From the NCBI GenBank assembly GCA_027924645.1, contig BSBN01000297.1, positions 7,440,001 through 7,504,000 of the forward strand: 64,000 nucleotides of DNA. The letters are read 5' to 3'. The notes beneath the pieces are model-generated. The model saw nothing but the letters and a program-made list of their open reading frames with translations. It did no database searches and was not told where the DNA came from. Position 1 is the stretch's first letter; each line of letters starts with the position of its first letter. Position numbers and translations under genes: made by a program. Of this stretch, positions 32,891 through 46,139 are shown piece by piece. Source of the stretch: Cunninghamia lanceolata. Taxonomy: Eukaryota; Streptophyta; Pinopsida; Cupressales; Cupressaceae.

Positions 32891-34056
32891 TTGAAAATAA
32901 GATCCCAAAAATACATAATGAAGGGAAGAACCTTATTCAAGAAGAATTATGAAGGAATATACCTGAAATGCTTAGAAAAGCCAGAGGCAAATAAGGTCCT
33001 GTCAGAGTTACATGACAAGTTTGGAACAGCACATGGATCAGCCTTGGCCACAACACATGCAATCCTCAGAGTAGGATATTACTGGCCTACAATTTTTAAA
33101 GACACGGCTGATCATGTTAAATGCTATCATGTATGTCAGGTTGCCGCCCACAGAGAAAAGTATGCTGCACAGCCCTTGCAGCCAGTGATGGAAGAACGCC
33201 CATTTGCACAATGGGGCATGGACTTTATAGGACCAATCAACCCCCCATCCTCCTCAGGCCATAGGTATGTCCTAACCATTACTGACTATTGTACCAGATG
33301 GACTAAGGTTGTCAGCAGCAAGACTTGTACTGCAGATGAAGTCATTAAATTTCTGGAGAACAACATTGTTACCAGGTATGGAATTCCTTATGCTTTGGTA
33401 AGTGATAATGGTTCTACTTTCACTTCAACTAAATTGTCAAGTTGGGCTTTTGATCATGGGATTATACTTAAGTTTTCATCCAACTACTATCCCCAAGGGA
33501 ATGGATTAGCAGAATCCACCAACAAGAATTTACTAAATATCATAAGAAAACTAATAGAGAAGAACCCCAGGGAATGGAACTCATTTTTGAAATATGCCTT
33601 ATGGGTAGACAGAACTAGAATGAAAACTGCATTAGGAAATTGGTATATGGGGTGGATCCTATCCTCCCTGTAAACTTGAAAATTCCTACTCTGCAGTTTG
33701 CCCAAGAATACCTAGGCATTGATAATAGGCAAGAAGTCAGGTTGCTTCAATTGATGCACCTGGAAGAAAAGAGGAGTCAAGCAATTGACCAATTTGCAAA
33801 ACATCAGGCTGTTGTCAAACGCTGGTTTGACAAGAGAGCCAGAGTTAAAGCTTTCAGGATATTTGATTTAGTCCTGATGTGGGATAAATCCCATGAAAGG
33901 AAAGGTGACCATGGTAAGTTTGATAGATTATGGATAGGTCCCTTTTAAATTTCTGAGATACTAGGAGACAGCACTTATCGGCTTAAGAACCTGACAGGTG
34001 AGGATGTCCCATTGCCAGTCAATGGACAATTCCTCAAGCATTATTTCCAGGCCTGA
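32891..34056 (+). pseudogene. Integrase of element B
   Basis: It has a zinc-binding HHCC-like region (AHGS, TTHAIL, CYHVCQ), a core with Asp in GMDFIG (about 33220), Asp in VSDNG (about 33404) and Glu in GLAESTNK (about 33508), then FAKHQAVVKRWFDK and a WIGPF motif. It ends LKHYFQA with TGA at 34054. A loss of roughly 14 bp near 33640 shifts the frame, and a TAA interrupts at 33946. No chromodomain. Confidence 0.87.
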
Positions 34057-34883
34057 GTGACTTCATGACAGTCATGTGTATCACATTGTACATTTGTATA
34101 GTTGTTTGTACAGTTTGTTTTGTTTTCGTTTGTTCTGTTTTGTTTGTTGAGGCCTTGTTTTGGTTAGTCAAGATGATGCACTTCATCACCCCAGAAAATA
34201 ACTAAATTGTTACGATTCAAGTGATGAGATTAGATTTAGACATAGGTTATGATTCACCCTAAGAAGTAATCATGATCAGGTTTGTGATATCCTTTCATCA
34301 GGGTGCCTTTTCTTGGTCAAAGTGAATCAATCACAATGAAACACCTAACAGCCTTGGGTTTGTTGAACACACAAGTATAGGTGTTAAGTGAAAAATCTAA
34401 AGGGACTCCCTTGCTACCAATACAATCTCCAACCTAAAGCTGCAAGTGACTATACCTCATACAAATGAGCTGACATGATGATATAAAAAAAATATATAAA
34501 CAATAACATTAGGCCATCTAAGTAACTCTACCAGGGCTATAGACGCCTGCTGGCAGTGGGGCTCTACTTAGGGAGATTGTATAGATAACCTTGCCGGGGC
34601 TATGAACGCCTACTGGCAGCAAGACTCTATTCAAGTCAGCTATGAGGGATGATCTCCAACTATGTAGTTTAACACCAGTTACTCATGTTTGCAACTTACT
34701 TTCAAGATGAGGATAATTAATCATCTGCACATAAGTGATCCTTTGTTAGTATTGTTACCGTGATGAAATTTTATCATTTAGAAGATCATAATGCTTATGC
34801 TTAGACAAAATTAGAATACTATGAATGAATGGGATCACATCACTTAAATCATTGGAATTTGTTTGTTTTCTTTGGTGGCAAGT
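34057..34883 (+). other. 3' untranslated region of element B
   Basis: Non-coding. It holds the duplicated conserved element (34523-34634), also found in A. The bases before the 3' LTR are T-rich (TTTGTTTGTTTTC then TTTGGTGGCAAGT), not the usual purine tract. Confidence 0.7.
34523..34634 (+). repeat. Duplicated conserved 3'-UTR element, element B
   Basis: Copies at 34523-34570 and 34586-34634 share GGGCTAT, GAACGCC or AGACGCC, and CTGGCAG. They match the minus-strand pair at 10797-10910 in A far better than their flanks do. Confidence 0.65.
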
Positions 34884-36134
34884 TGTTGTGTGGTTACACA
34901 ACACGCCCCATTTTGACTTGGCAAAACAGGGACCCAACTTTTGGTTTGGCTTGTGTTGTCTACTTTCTAGTGGTTTGGTAAAAGTAAGTCATGTGCATCA
35001 TCATGTAAAAATCAAGATGAGGTAAGTCATCATTATGAGGTTAGTTTGTCAAAATTTGTATTTCATTTCTGTGACCTCATATTTAGAAAGAGCATTAAAT
35101 TCCATGCAGGTTTGCCTTTTACATCACCCTGATATTCATCAGGATGTGAGAGTTGTGAACAGTCAAAGTTGTGGTCAAACCTGATATTCACAGAAGGAGG
35201 ATCATATTTTATAACCTCAATCATGTTATCAAAGATCATCCTGATCTTAGTCCATCACCAATATGTCATGCGGTCCAAATATCCAGACGTCAACTTTAAG
35301 TGATGGTGACCCTTAACCATCAAACAGCCTTACATTTCACAAGCGTCATATTTCCAAATGTAACCCGATATTTCAAAATATCCTGCTGCCGCGAAATATC
35401 ACCCTAAGCCAATATCCTGATGATGTCATCAAAGTCTGATAAATGAAGAAACAAACATGATGATGACATCATCATCATATTTACCTCTCGGCAGGATATT
35501 TTCTAACCATGATCATGTTCGCATAACATGACGATGACATCATGATGCCTTTCCGATATAATGAACGAATATCTGGATGACGTCACCCCAATATCCTAAG
35601 AGTTAGAAAAGAATGACTTCGGTCATCATCATCATCCAAAAGCACAGCCTGATATTTTTGAATATCCTCCTGACGTTTAAAGTACGACCTAATAGCACCA
35701 ACATCACCCGATATCTAAACATGACCCAATGTTTTCAAATATCATCCTGTTGTTTAAATATCACCCTGCTCCCATTGCCACCATTAGCATTGAATGCGCG
35801 TAGACATAGTAGGTGGTTCCCACCGATCATTAAAACCCGATGGAACACCTGGCGAAATGCGGACTTGCCGTGCAGAAAAATCAATGAATAAAATCTAATC
35901 TATCAGGATTTGCCCTAAATTTACCCTAATTGCAAGGTTAAAAGGTAAATCTAACGCCATTTTCCTATTTACCTTCCAAAGAAATTACTTTTTATAGAGT
36001 ACAACTTCCATATCCTCCTGCAGGCGATATTACGACGAGCAAAGTTTGTAAACAGTAGAAAGCGCGTGATCATCACCAAGAATTAAGAGCACTTTCAGAA
36101 TTCCATTGGTATAAAAGGAAATCAGCGTAACTAG

Positions 36135-36324
36135 GTAAGTAAATGAAACCCTCATCATGTTGTTTCTGTAACAGTTAGGTATGATGTTATAAGTCTGGTT
36201 TACACAGTCCTGCAGTGGTGGACTTATGCTGAATGAATGTAATATGCATGATGAATATTAAAGATAAATTGTTATAGGCATGCATGTATATACCCATTGT
36301 AAGACAGGATTTCATTAATTGCAG
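36135..36324 (+). other. 5'-leader intron of the LTR ORF, 3' LTR copy
   Basis: GTAAGT donor at 36135 and GCAG acceptor at 36321-36324, 190 bp, the same length as in the 5' LTR. The ATG follows at 36331. Confidence 0.6.
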
Positions 36325-36330
36325 GTACCC

Positions 36331-39300
36331 ATGGCTGACAAGAGGTTCGTTAAGTGTCAAGCAGAATTTAGTAAGCCCATGTTCTCATCTCAGAGGGGCA
36401 TCCTGTTCAAGTACGGTGCAATTACAGATACCCATCAGGGGAGTACCAATTTGGAAGCCTGGTCAGCTAGGCTGAATGGTGAGAATAACAAGAGTCCTGT
36501 GCTGGATGCAGTTTTTGTATCTGGAATGTGGAACACTGCCAGTTTTCCATACTCTATGGAGTCTCTGGAGCTGGTCATCGAGTGTGCCTGGAAATATAAC
36601 CCAGAGACAAGGTAGGTGATGAAGCATGGGAGGATATATGCCGACCTATCCATCAAGGGTCTTTCTAAGACCTTTGGATTGCCATTGGGTAACAAGGTCA
36701 AAAGTGTGGACCTGAAGAAGTCAGAGAAGGAGTATGAAACCAATAAGAAATCATCCAGGAAGAACATGTATCAATGGAGGGCTGAAAATAGCACGTATCC
36801 GGTAGTAGCCAAACTTCCTGTGCATCTATTCAAATATGATTTTGCTGCTGAATATCAGTATATGATTGCACTGCTGAACAGAGTAACAAGCCAGCCTGAT
36901 GCTGGTAGTTTCAGGGACTGGATGTATGGAATAATAATGATGTGTTTATATTTAGATATCAAGCCACTGTGGGGCCAGCTAATAAGTGATGCTTTACATG
37001 AGCAGCTGATGAACCTAGGAGGTTCAAATTGTGTTTTTTATATGACCTCATACATTGTATACTCCTGTGCTTATAAAGGCACATTTGATGCACTAGCTAC
37101 CAATGGAAAGTTCACAGGAATGGTTAATGCTATGCATATCTAGGATCATCATCCCCAACTACAAAGAACTAATTACCTCCAAGACTATAAACTGGTCAAT
37201 GATGCATTCTCTATGCATCTGGTGAGGACCATGGAGGAGGATAGAACAAAGAGATCGAGCATGGAAGCTCAAGAAATAATTTACAAGCATGGAGCCTGGT
37301 ACATACAATTTGCCACCTTTTCTTACATAAGGATTGAAGGTTTTGAGGGGCATCCCCTCATGCTGCCAAGGTATCCCACTGATGTAGTGATATTAATGGA
37401 GTTCATTACGCAGGGCTCTACAATGATAAAAGCATACAAAGATGCTAAGAGGCTGCCACCAATTTTGTTTCCAGTCACCATTGGCTGGTATATGTGCCCA
37501 GATTCCGAACACATAAAGAAGGTGATGATCACCTTGAATAAGATGAATCTACAGCCTTTTCCACTGACCAGGCCGTATGATCCTTACGGTAGGATGCAAA
37601 AAATAGTAGGAAAGCCTATTCATCAGAGGCACCTAGAGGATTTCTGGGCTAACTACGAAGATGAAGCAGAAGCAAGAAGAAGAAGGTATCAAAGGTTAAC
37701 ATTGAATCAAATCAGAACCTTTGATTGCATCCCCATCCCCCAACAATTGAAGAAAGATGATGGCAGGATAATTGCAGATGAGTATGAGCAGAAGAAAATA
37801 TATAACGATACCATCTCTGCACCTGACCTCACTATACAGGAGGATATATCCTTGGACCCCTTCATTGCCAGGACCATGCAACTAACCCAAGCTTGGGTAG
37901 ATGAACAGATAGAGGCATTGAAGAAAAAAGGTGTTGCCATTACGGAGGACAATAAGAAGAAGGGGCAGGATATTCTCGGGGATGAGTATGATGACTTCCT
38001 AAATGAAAAGAGGAAGACTAAGGGAGATAGACTCCCTCCACCACAACAACAGAGCAAAAGACCCCCAAGGGGCAAGAAGGTAGATAAGGAACCCAAAGGG
38101 GTTATTATCGAAAAGGCAGTATTTGTAGCTGAGGAGGCAGCAGCATCAGGATTAGGATCTGGATCAGAATTAGCATCCCCTCCAAGGACAAGGAAAGAAA
38201 AGTCCAAGAAGAGTAAGACAGCGGAGGCTGGAATTACAGAGACCCTAGAAGAGGGTCAATCCTCAAGAAAACATGATAAAGAGGATATCCTCATGGAGGA
38301 AGAGCCTGAAGAAGAAGAGGCTCAACTGATAATAAAGAGGAAAAGAAGAGCTCCACAGGTGGTGGTGTCTACCCCACCCAAGAAACAAAGAACCTCCATG
38401 AGAGGTGAAATAAGACAACCCCCTACATTATTACAAGGGGCAGGTAGTGAAGTGCCCAAGGAACTTCAGCATAATGTTCCACTTCCTACCATCGTCAAGT
38501 TCAAAACCGAACTTGCAGAGGAACAAATGAAAGAAGCTTCTCAGGCACAAGCAGGGCATATCTCATTAGACGAAACAATAAATTTGTCTGATGATGAAGT
38601 TGTACAAGAAGTGACTGCACAAAAGATGGAAACACTTGTTGTTGGTACAAGCATGACCCCTCACAAGCCTCCACCAGTTCAAACTATATTGGAGGAGATG
38701 AAGCAAGTGGAGGCAAAATAAGAAAAGAGCCCAGAGTAGATAGCTTAGGAAATAGGGCTAGAAACATTAATTACCTAGGTGACAAGTCCTGCAGTGGTGG
38801 ACTTAATAGAGAAATAGGATGTGAATCCCAAACATCCAGCAGGATCACCTGATAAGGGACACCCTACAGAAGAAATAAAGGTGGCAGAACCAGAGAGTCA
38901 TACTTCAGAAGTAAGCCCACCAATCACACAGGGTGCATCCACAAAGCCCGTCATAATAGAAGTTCAAGAGAAGGCAGCTGATGAAGAGAAAATAATAGAA
39001 GATCCTACCGCCAAAGCTCAGGAGGTTGACGGTACAGGTGCGGAACAAATAATGGCTTTAGAACAAACACCAGCACCTCAGGTAGATTCCACAATATCCA
39101 GTACGGTGGATATGCAATAAGAAATAGAAAAGCCAAAGGAGGATGGTGAACCTCAACAAGGGGAAGAGTTGAAAACAGATGAAGTAATGACGGAAAAAGA
39201 TCATGATCATCATGATCAACATATAGATACAACACATGATCCCCCACCCCAAGAAGATGCTCCTCCAGAGAAGGAGGTTCCTAAACAAGAGGATATGCCC

Positions 39301-40668
39301 CAGAATCAACAACAAAGTGAGCATCAGGAGGAAGAATTGAGAAAATCACCATCTCCACTGCATCTACTGATAGAAACAGGAGACACAGGTGAACATCATG
39401 ATGATGTAGAAAAACATGATCAGGTGCCTTCGTGGTTGGAAAAAGAGGTAAGTGCAGAAGAGGATTTTGAAATTCAAGAGTTTGATGTGTCCACCTTATT
39501 CTCTGAGAATATAATAAAACCCAAGAGGAAGGCCAGAATGACTTTGGCCATCAAAAGAGATCCAACAACTGGGAGAAGGACTGCATAGATTACAGTACCT
39601 ACTATGGAGAAAGAAAAAGATAAGATCACCTTAGATGAGTTTCAAATTAGCACAATGGATCTGGGTTTTGCCAATGAAGACCAAGAGGGTCAGGAAGGCA
39701 AGGACATTATTGATTCTTTGATTCAAAAAGTGAAAAGAGAGAGAAAAATAAGCAACACAAAGAGCACATTGCTCAGTTGCATGCCTACATAAGAAGGCTA
39801 ACTACTACCGAAGAAACTTCAACAGAACATGTAGTCCCATTGACTGCTATTTCTCAAGAGCAGGTGAATAAATTAGACCTCATGAAACATGAGGCATCAG
39901 TATTAAGGAAATGGATGTCATCCACATTGGATGATGCTGAAGAAATGGTAAAGGCCTCTTTGAAGAGGTGGAGCACTCTTAGTGACTCCAGGACCAAAGT
40001 AGACAAATTGCAAATGCAGACACGGAAAAGGTCTTATAAATTGGAAAAAGTACTAAGCATCCTAGGAGAGATAAAGAGGATAAATCCTCAGCTGCTTATC
40101 AATAAATAGGTATTGAACAGTAATACTGCCCTGTTGATTGACATCTAGTATAAGGATATTCAATTTGAATGTGGAGTACTCAGAAGATGCAATAACAAAC
40201 TGAGAGATATCAGCATGAAGTTACATGATTTAATGGCTATTGAGGCGAAAATATTGGAAACATTGGAAGGAAAAGTGGAAGGGAAAATAGAAAATCAAGA
40301 TGAGGAATGTGCCATCAAAGCTTTACATGACAATTTCCAATCAGTAGCAGATGATCCACTTGTCCACTTGATAGAAGAAGTTATAGATAAAATAATGAGG
40401 ATCAAAGTCAAGATGGAAAAATACAAGGAGACACTGCAGGATAGGAAAGACAAACTGGATAGCAGTAGAAACAAATATGAGGCACACAAACACACCATCA
40501 TCAAAGCAAAGACTCGGGATGGTGGAGAAATAGATCAAATTGTGCAGGAGCAGCATGCAGCCTCATATGCGGCGTCATCATCATCAGGATAGTGAAAGTT
40601 CAGAAAGTGATGCACATGATGATGATCCACATGAATCGGATGAGGAGAATGATGAAGATACATCATAA
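36331..40668 (+). pseudogene. U3-embedded large ORF of element B, 3' LTR copy (decayed)
   Basis: The second copy of the LTR gene, better preserved than the first: 37213-38721 is one open block of 502 codons. Stops unique to this copy are at 36613, 37141, 38719, several between 38734 and 38818, 39118 and 39586. A 4-bp loss near 39740 shifts the frame. Where one copy has a stop the other usually has Q, W or R, so the gene was open at these points when B inserted. TAG at 40107-40109 is shared with the 5' copy. Domain layout is as in the 5' copy. Confidence 0.8.
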
Positions 40669-41648
40669 AGGGAGATATAAGCATAAATAAACTAGATAGT
40701 TGCCAGCTGGCAACTTGTGCCACTTTTGGTAAGGTTGACGTAGTCAAAGGGAATGGTGACCATAGATATGCATTGATAAATCAAGATCATGGATCTTTTG
40801 TAGCGGATTCCTCACCTTGTTCTATAAAAAGTGATGGAATGCCTTATTGTAAACATTCTGAAACTTAATTGAAATCCGTCTGCTAAAACATTCAGAGCTC
40901 ATTTCAAAGATTTTGTATACATTTATATTTTGCATGCTTAATGAATGAGAAGACTGTGTCGATTACAATTCATAGTAAATCTTGAGTAATCAGTGTATGA
41001 ATTCTGGATATATGTGGTGATTTGCTGCGTCCCTTGGAGTGCAAGTCTACTTACATGTGTACTCTTCATACAAATTCCTTTGAAGTTAGCATCAACTATA
41101 TCTAGCTATGGAATGTCTTGGTGAAAATATGGTTTGGTTTTCTTCTCTTCATGATAGTATTTAATATACATGTGGTTCAAAAGCTAAAGGTTCAACTTTA
41201 ATTTGAAGCATTTCTTCCAATTTCTTTTAAATTTCAAAGCATTTCATCCTCATAATTGCAAAAAATTGATGATTTTAAGCAAATAACACAAATATGTGGA
41301 CATCTCGTAGATAATTGCAAATATTTAGCATATTTGAATACAAAGCATGCATAATTAAGAATATCATGCAAAGATTGAAGTATTTCTGCATCATTTCATC
41401 AAATAACTGTATAATATGACTTCTCTGTAAAGCATTTTTGTAGGAGTCATGATGATAATGAACTTCCACGTAAGGCCCCAAAATGGAAACAACTCACATT
41501 AACCTTTGAGTAATGTCAGATGATTAAGACCTAATCAACAGAGACTTGGGATCATGAATTCTCTGAATTCATCATATCTTTCAAGATGAATAAAGGTTAA
41601 TGTGTACTTTTATTCTATGCTTGTTTATGACTAACATCATGACCAACA

Positions 41649-41653
41649 GATTG
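41649..41653. repeat. Target-site duplication GATTG, right copy (element B)
   Basis: Directly follows the CAACA end of B and continues into A's 5' LTR (GATTGCATCAGG), as in the empty site at 679. Confidence 0.95.
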
Positions 41654-44600
41654 CATCAGGATTTTTTGTACAGGGTGTGAATATGGCCCTAAACTCTATC
41701 AATGCTCTCTTTAAGTCATAGGCTGGCATCTCTGCACATTCATGCTGTAGGAGTATTTCCATGATTTTCTTGTGCATTTTTATCATCCCTTCTACCCTTT
41801 TCTCCAGCTCCTGCATGACTATTATATTTCATTTGAGGTTATCTTCCTCAAATCTAAGCTCCAAAATCATCTGTGGCACTTGATTTGCCAATGTGATATT
41901 GAGTGCTCCCTCATTTATCAATTCTTCAGCCCTTGTCTCAATCTCTGTCAACTATTCAATCTCAGATGTACATTCTTCTTTTCTTAATTGGCAGCTATGT
42001 GTAAGTGTTATACACTTATTCTTTTCTTCTACCGTCACCTTCCAACTCTTCATAGCCTGTCCTATTATTTGTTCACCCTTTTGTAAAAAATCATTGAACC
42101 ATTCGTCAAAAATGTTGGCCTTGAACCTTTTATTTTCCATCTCCTACACTTCTTCTTTAGATACTATTGCTATTTTTGTAGGTAAGTCAAGGACTATGGC
42201 ACTGGGGTCAAATATCCCCTTAAAAAATTGTTGGAGTTGGACAAAGTGTCCTTTCAATACCTCCTTTTTATTTTTGTCTTTCCTTAGCATTTATGTTGTC
42301 ACCTGCTTCATATCTTTCCACTTAGCAATGTGTTCCCTTGTGGAATGCTTGAGGTCTAGATTAAGTATCTTGTATTCCTCTAGGGTAATCTCACCTTTTT
42401 CTTTCTCCTTCTATGGTATGGCTAGGTTTAGGGTTCTGTATCCATCTGGATCCCTCTGTATTGCAGACATCGTCCTAGCCTTTCTCTTTTCTCTTCTTGG
42501 AGTAGTTTTCTCCCCCAATAAGCTTTTGATGTCAATAGGAGCTAGATGTATTTCTTTCTTGTCCTTTCTTATCTCTCCTTCCATCCAGGTACACACCTCT
42601 TTTATGCCTTCTACAACTTTCTCTGCATCAATCATCTCTTCATGAGGTTTATCTCTTCCAATGTCCTCCTGTTGTTGTTGTTCATGTTGTTGCTCTTGAT
42701 GTTGTTCTTGTTGTTGTTCCTGCTAAAGTGGGAGCTCCTGATCTATGGGATTATTTGATTGCTCTTTTGATCCAACCTCATTTTCTTCCTCCATATTTCC
42801 TTCTTTTTGATCCTTTTCTTCAGGTGCTTTTTCACTTCTCTTTCTGATCATCTCCTGCATGTATCTGTTCACTATCCGGCCTGTTCAAATCTTCTTCTTG
42901 TTCATCATCTAACGGTTGGTCATCAGGTTCATTCTCATCTATTTTATCTTCTGCCTCTATATTTCCTATCTATGGTTGCTCTAGATGTACCGGTGAACTG
43001 GCTTTTACCTCGTCTTCTTTTACTTCCTCTTCTTGGTTTTGCAAGTTCTTTGTATTTTCTTCTTCTTCAACCTGCTCCCCACACATATTTAGCATGTCTA
43101 AAGCATCAATCTCTGAGGTGCCTTCTTGTGTTGCATGTCCTTCTATGTTTACCTCTTCAGATGATTTTCCTTTCTCGGTTTCTTCAATCTTATGTGCTTC
43201 CTCTTGCACATCTCTAATGATTTCTGGTGGTACTAGAGTACCAAATGGATCAACAAATCCTATTTCTGCCTGTACCTCTTCTTTTCCAATTTCTATATTT
43301 TGCTCTGTTTCTATTTCAGCTTGTATGTTTGATTCTTCTTCTTCACTGAGGAAATCACTTGATTCTTCCTCCACATCAATCACTTTCCCTTTATAAATTT
43401 TCCTTTTTTCATTGTCACTGCTTTCAATCTACACAGTTTCTACAGCAATAGGTTTGGATTTACTAACTTTTGACTCCTGCAGCCTCTCTTCAACCAACTC
43501 TACTTTTACTTTAATAAAGGTTTGTCCTAGTTCTACTGATGCGGAGGCACTGGCTATATTCCTTATCTTTTCTCTTACTTCCTGCACTCCAATCACATCA
43601 ACCGGCTTAGAAGTTTCCCCCTTTGACAAACCTATGGGGATTCCCTTCATGATTGATGGTCCTGCTGCCTCCTTTGCAGCCTGTGCTTCTTCTACACTGA
43701 TCTCATGGCTCATGGATTTTGCATCAACAAAATTTTGAGATGCCACTGCTACTGTTATGCCTAAAGCATATGGATCCATCAATGTAGCATTTTTATTCTT
43801 TTCCATAATTCCTGCCTCTACAACTTTTCTCTTCTTCTCATAGAAACATTATAAGTCTTCACTGGGCTCTGCCTTTCTCTTCCTTCTCTTCATTGGGAAT
43901 GTAACTTCTTTTCCTTCAGCTTTGAGCTCTTCTACCATGTCCTTAAGCCATGTTTTTGAAAATAATATCACAGGTTTTGTCAAAATATCCAATGATGTGT
44001 TCCAAGGCTTTGACCAATCAGGCTCTGTAATGGGAGCTAGTCTAGCCTGTGCATAACTCTAGTGCAACAATTTGTCATCCTCATGAATCTCTACAGGAAC
44101 ATAGATATCACCAATAGACCTCATTTTTTCAATAATCAATCTCTTATGAGTCCTCTTTCCTACTTCCAAGTCACTCTTGCAGTCAGCCTAGAAATCTTCA
44201 ATATGCACTTGATGTTTGTACTTCTTGTCAACAAAGTTTTAAATTCTGTGAAATGGATCAAACTTTCTAGCCAAATCAAATTCCTGGAACCCATAATACC
44301 TTAGTTCTTGTTCTGAACAGGCTACAGCATCCTCACTAATACAAGAATACCTGCCAATGGCCCAAGGTAATTTCACATTTCCCTTGCCATTAAATTTCCT
44401 CCTGTACATCCTGAAAGCATTCAAATTCTGTCTTGAAAAGTCCAAGACAATCAATTTGTTAGAAGGGTATCTTGGGAGCATAAATGGCCTCCCCTCAAAT
44501 CCTTTAGTTCTTATGTACGAAAATTGTTCAAACCATATGAACCGCGAACAATGCAATCCAATTATATGTTCAGCCTCTTTAGACAACCTTTTGTACGATT

Positions 44601-45563
44601 GCTCATTTAGTACTCTCACCATGTAGGTATAGAAAACATCATTAACTAAAGAAAATTTCTTCACGGTATTCTCCTCTTGTAATTCTAGGTAATGTTCATA
44701 CACCAACCTCTGCTCAGGACCATTTCCTAAAACACCAACTCTTTCTAGTCCATGTATGTGTGGTCTAATCTCTGCAGCACAGGAGTATAATATATAGGAA
44801 GACATATAAAAGGGCAAGCCTTTCTGCTGTCTCATTATAGCCTGCCTCCATATTGCTGTAATAATGGCCTTGGCCCAATGAATTGGTCCTTGTTTCTTTT
44901 CCCCTGTTCTTAGATATTCTATGACAGTGCACATCTAGGGCTCACATTTGGTGCCATCCCTCAACCCAACTAGTCTGCTCAGCATAGTGATCATCAAATA
45001 TATCTCCTCCCTTAAATGTATCCTCAGTAGATTTTTAGGAATTCTAGCCACTGCCTTTGGTTTGTTCTCTGGACTATACTAGTGGTGAAACATTTTACCC
45101 TTACAGTCTCCATCATTTGTGTAGAAACTCTCACTATACTGCTCAATATCAATATATGTCATCTTATCAGTGATCTCCAATCCAAAAGTTCTTGCAATCC
45201 CCTCAGGAGTCAGATCAGCAATTAATCTGTCATGTAGCATTACCTTTCTTGTATTAGGGTCATACAAGATTACACATTCTAGACATAAATCCTTTGCCTC
45301 CATAGCCAGAGGAAACCCTGCAGCTCTATATAGTCCACTATCCCAAATACATTTCATATCTGGTGAGGCATCTGTAGCAGTGATTTTCTTTAGCACATCC
45401 TCTACATCATAAGTTCCTATGTTTGTATCAGTACCCATTCCGCTTGTACCAATCAGGGTTGGACAACCTTTGTATATCAGAATTCTTCTTTTTTTACTTC
45501 CTTCCTTGGTTTTCTCTCTTTCTTTACTTCGTCCCCAGAGTCTTTCTTTTGTTTAGGGTCCAT
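41649..45563 (-). pseudogene. U3-embedded large ORF of element A, 5' LTR copy (split by element B)
   Basis: It starts at the ATG at 45563 after CTATAG. Open blocks include 45438-45079, 44934-44239, 43806-43429, 43383-42970 and 42635-42411. The last part of the gene continues beyond insertion B at 19783-19572. It pairs with the 3' LTR copy at 4603-470. In places it is open where the 3' copy has a stop (for example GAA here where the 3' copy has TAA near 768), and the reverse also holds. It retains YMSSYILYSCA, the basic patch, the acidic middle and RKARTMSAIQRD. Confidence 0.75.
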
Positions 45564-46139
45564 CCTATAGAAGTATATATGTCTCAATTTTCGTTCCCAC
45601 TTATATCTAGGGTTTTACTGTGAATATCTATTTTCTACCATTAACCCTAACCTGTTTGTTTTTTTCTGTTATTTTACCCTTAAAGGGACTAAGCTCTGTT
45701 TAGCTAATTAATAGTTAATACAATAATTTTAACAAATGCATTTATTTTGAAAGCAAAATTATTTTAACTAACAGTTACGTTTTACCATTCGAAAATAAAC
45801 GAGGTCCCAAGATAAATATCTGTTTCTGTGACCGTTCAACCTTTGACATTGACTTACTTTACCTTTCACCTTCACCCAGCAACTGTAACTTCATTAATCT
45901 GGTAAATTCCATTCAATTTTACTGTGACAGTGCTTGTTCTACAATTTTCAACGTTAACAATATATCTTGAAAGCAAAATAACAATAATTCTGCCCTAACC
46001 CTCTTTAAATTCCCTTTGTTTGAGCGTTAAACTCACATTAATTATAGTAGTTAATGCACTGCGACCTTCGGCTTTCCTTTTTCAGTGTTTGAGTTTTTTA
46101 AACTTTTGACCGTTAGCTTAATTAAACATGCATTTTCTT

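Larger units (their letters stand above)
19784..41648 (+). mobile_element. Element B: complete Ty3/gypsy-type retrotransposon with giant gene-bearing LTRs
   Basis: A 21,865 bp element inserted in A's 5' LTR. It has a 5' LTR (19784-26567), primer site, gag-pol and a 3' LTR (34884-41648), begins TGTTG, ends CAACA and is flanked by GATTG. Over 60% of its length is LTR. Domain order is gag - protease - archaeal-type RNase H - RT - degenerate RNase H - integrase, without chromodomain, which suggests a Tat/Ogre-like relative. A hand alignment of 22021-22200 with the 3' LTR gave 12 differences in 180 bp, all transitions. Confidence 0.92.
34884..41648 (+). repeat. Element B 3' LTR
   Basis: A direct repeat of 19784-26567, ending CAACA before the GATTG duplication. 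The start hairpin is intact (arms 34885-34891 and 34896-34902). One TGACGTCA persists at 35578-35585; the other has become TGACATCA. It carries the leader intron (36135-36324), ORF (36331-40668) and TATAAAAA (40823-40830). The interval 34884-36330 is regulatory sequence and 40669-41648 is R-U5; both are non-coding. Confidence 0.92.

Noticed and set aside
19784..41648. Reading the two large ORFs of B as separate host genes flanking a retroelement
   Set aside because: Both lie inside direct repeats with LTR ends, share the same leader and intron, and the outer ends carry one target-site duplication.
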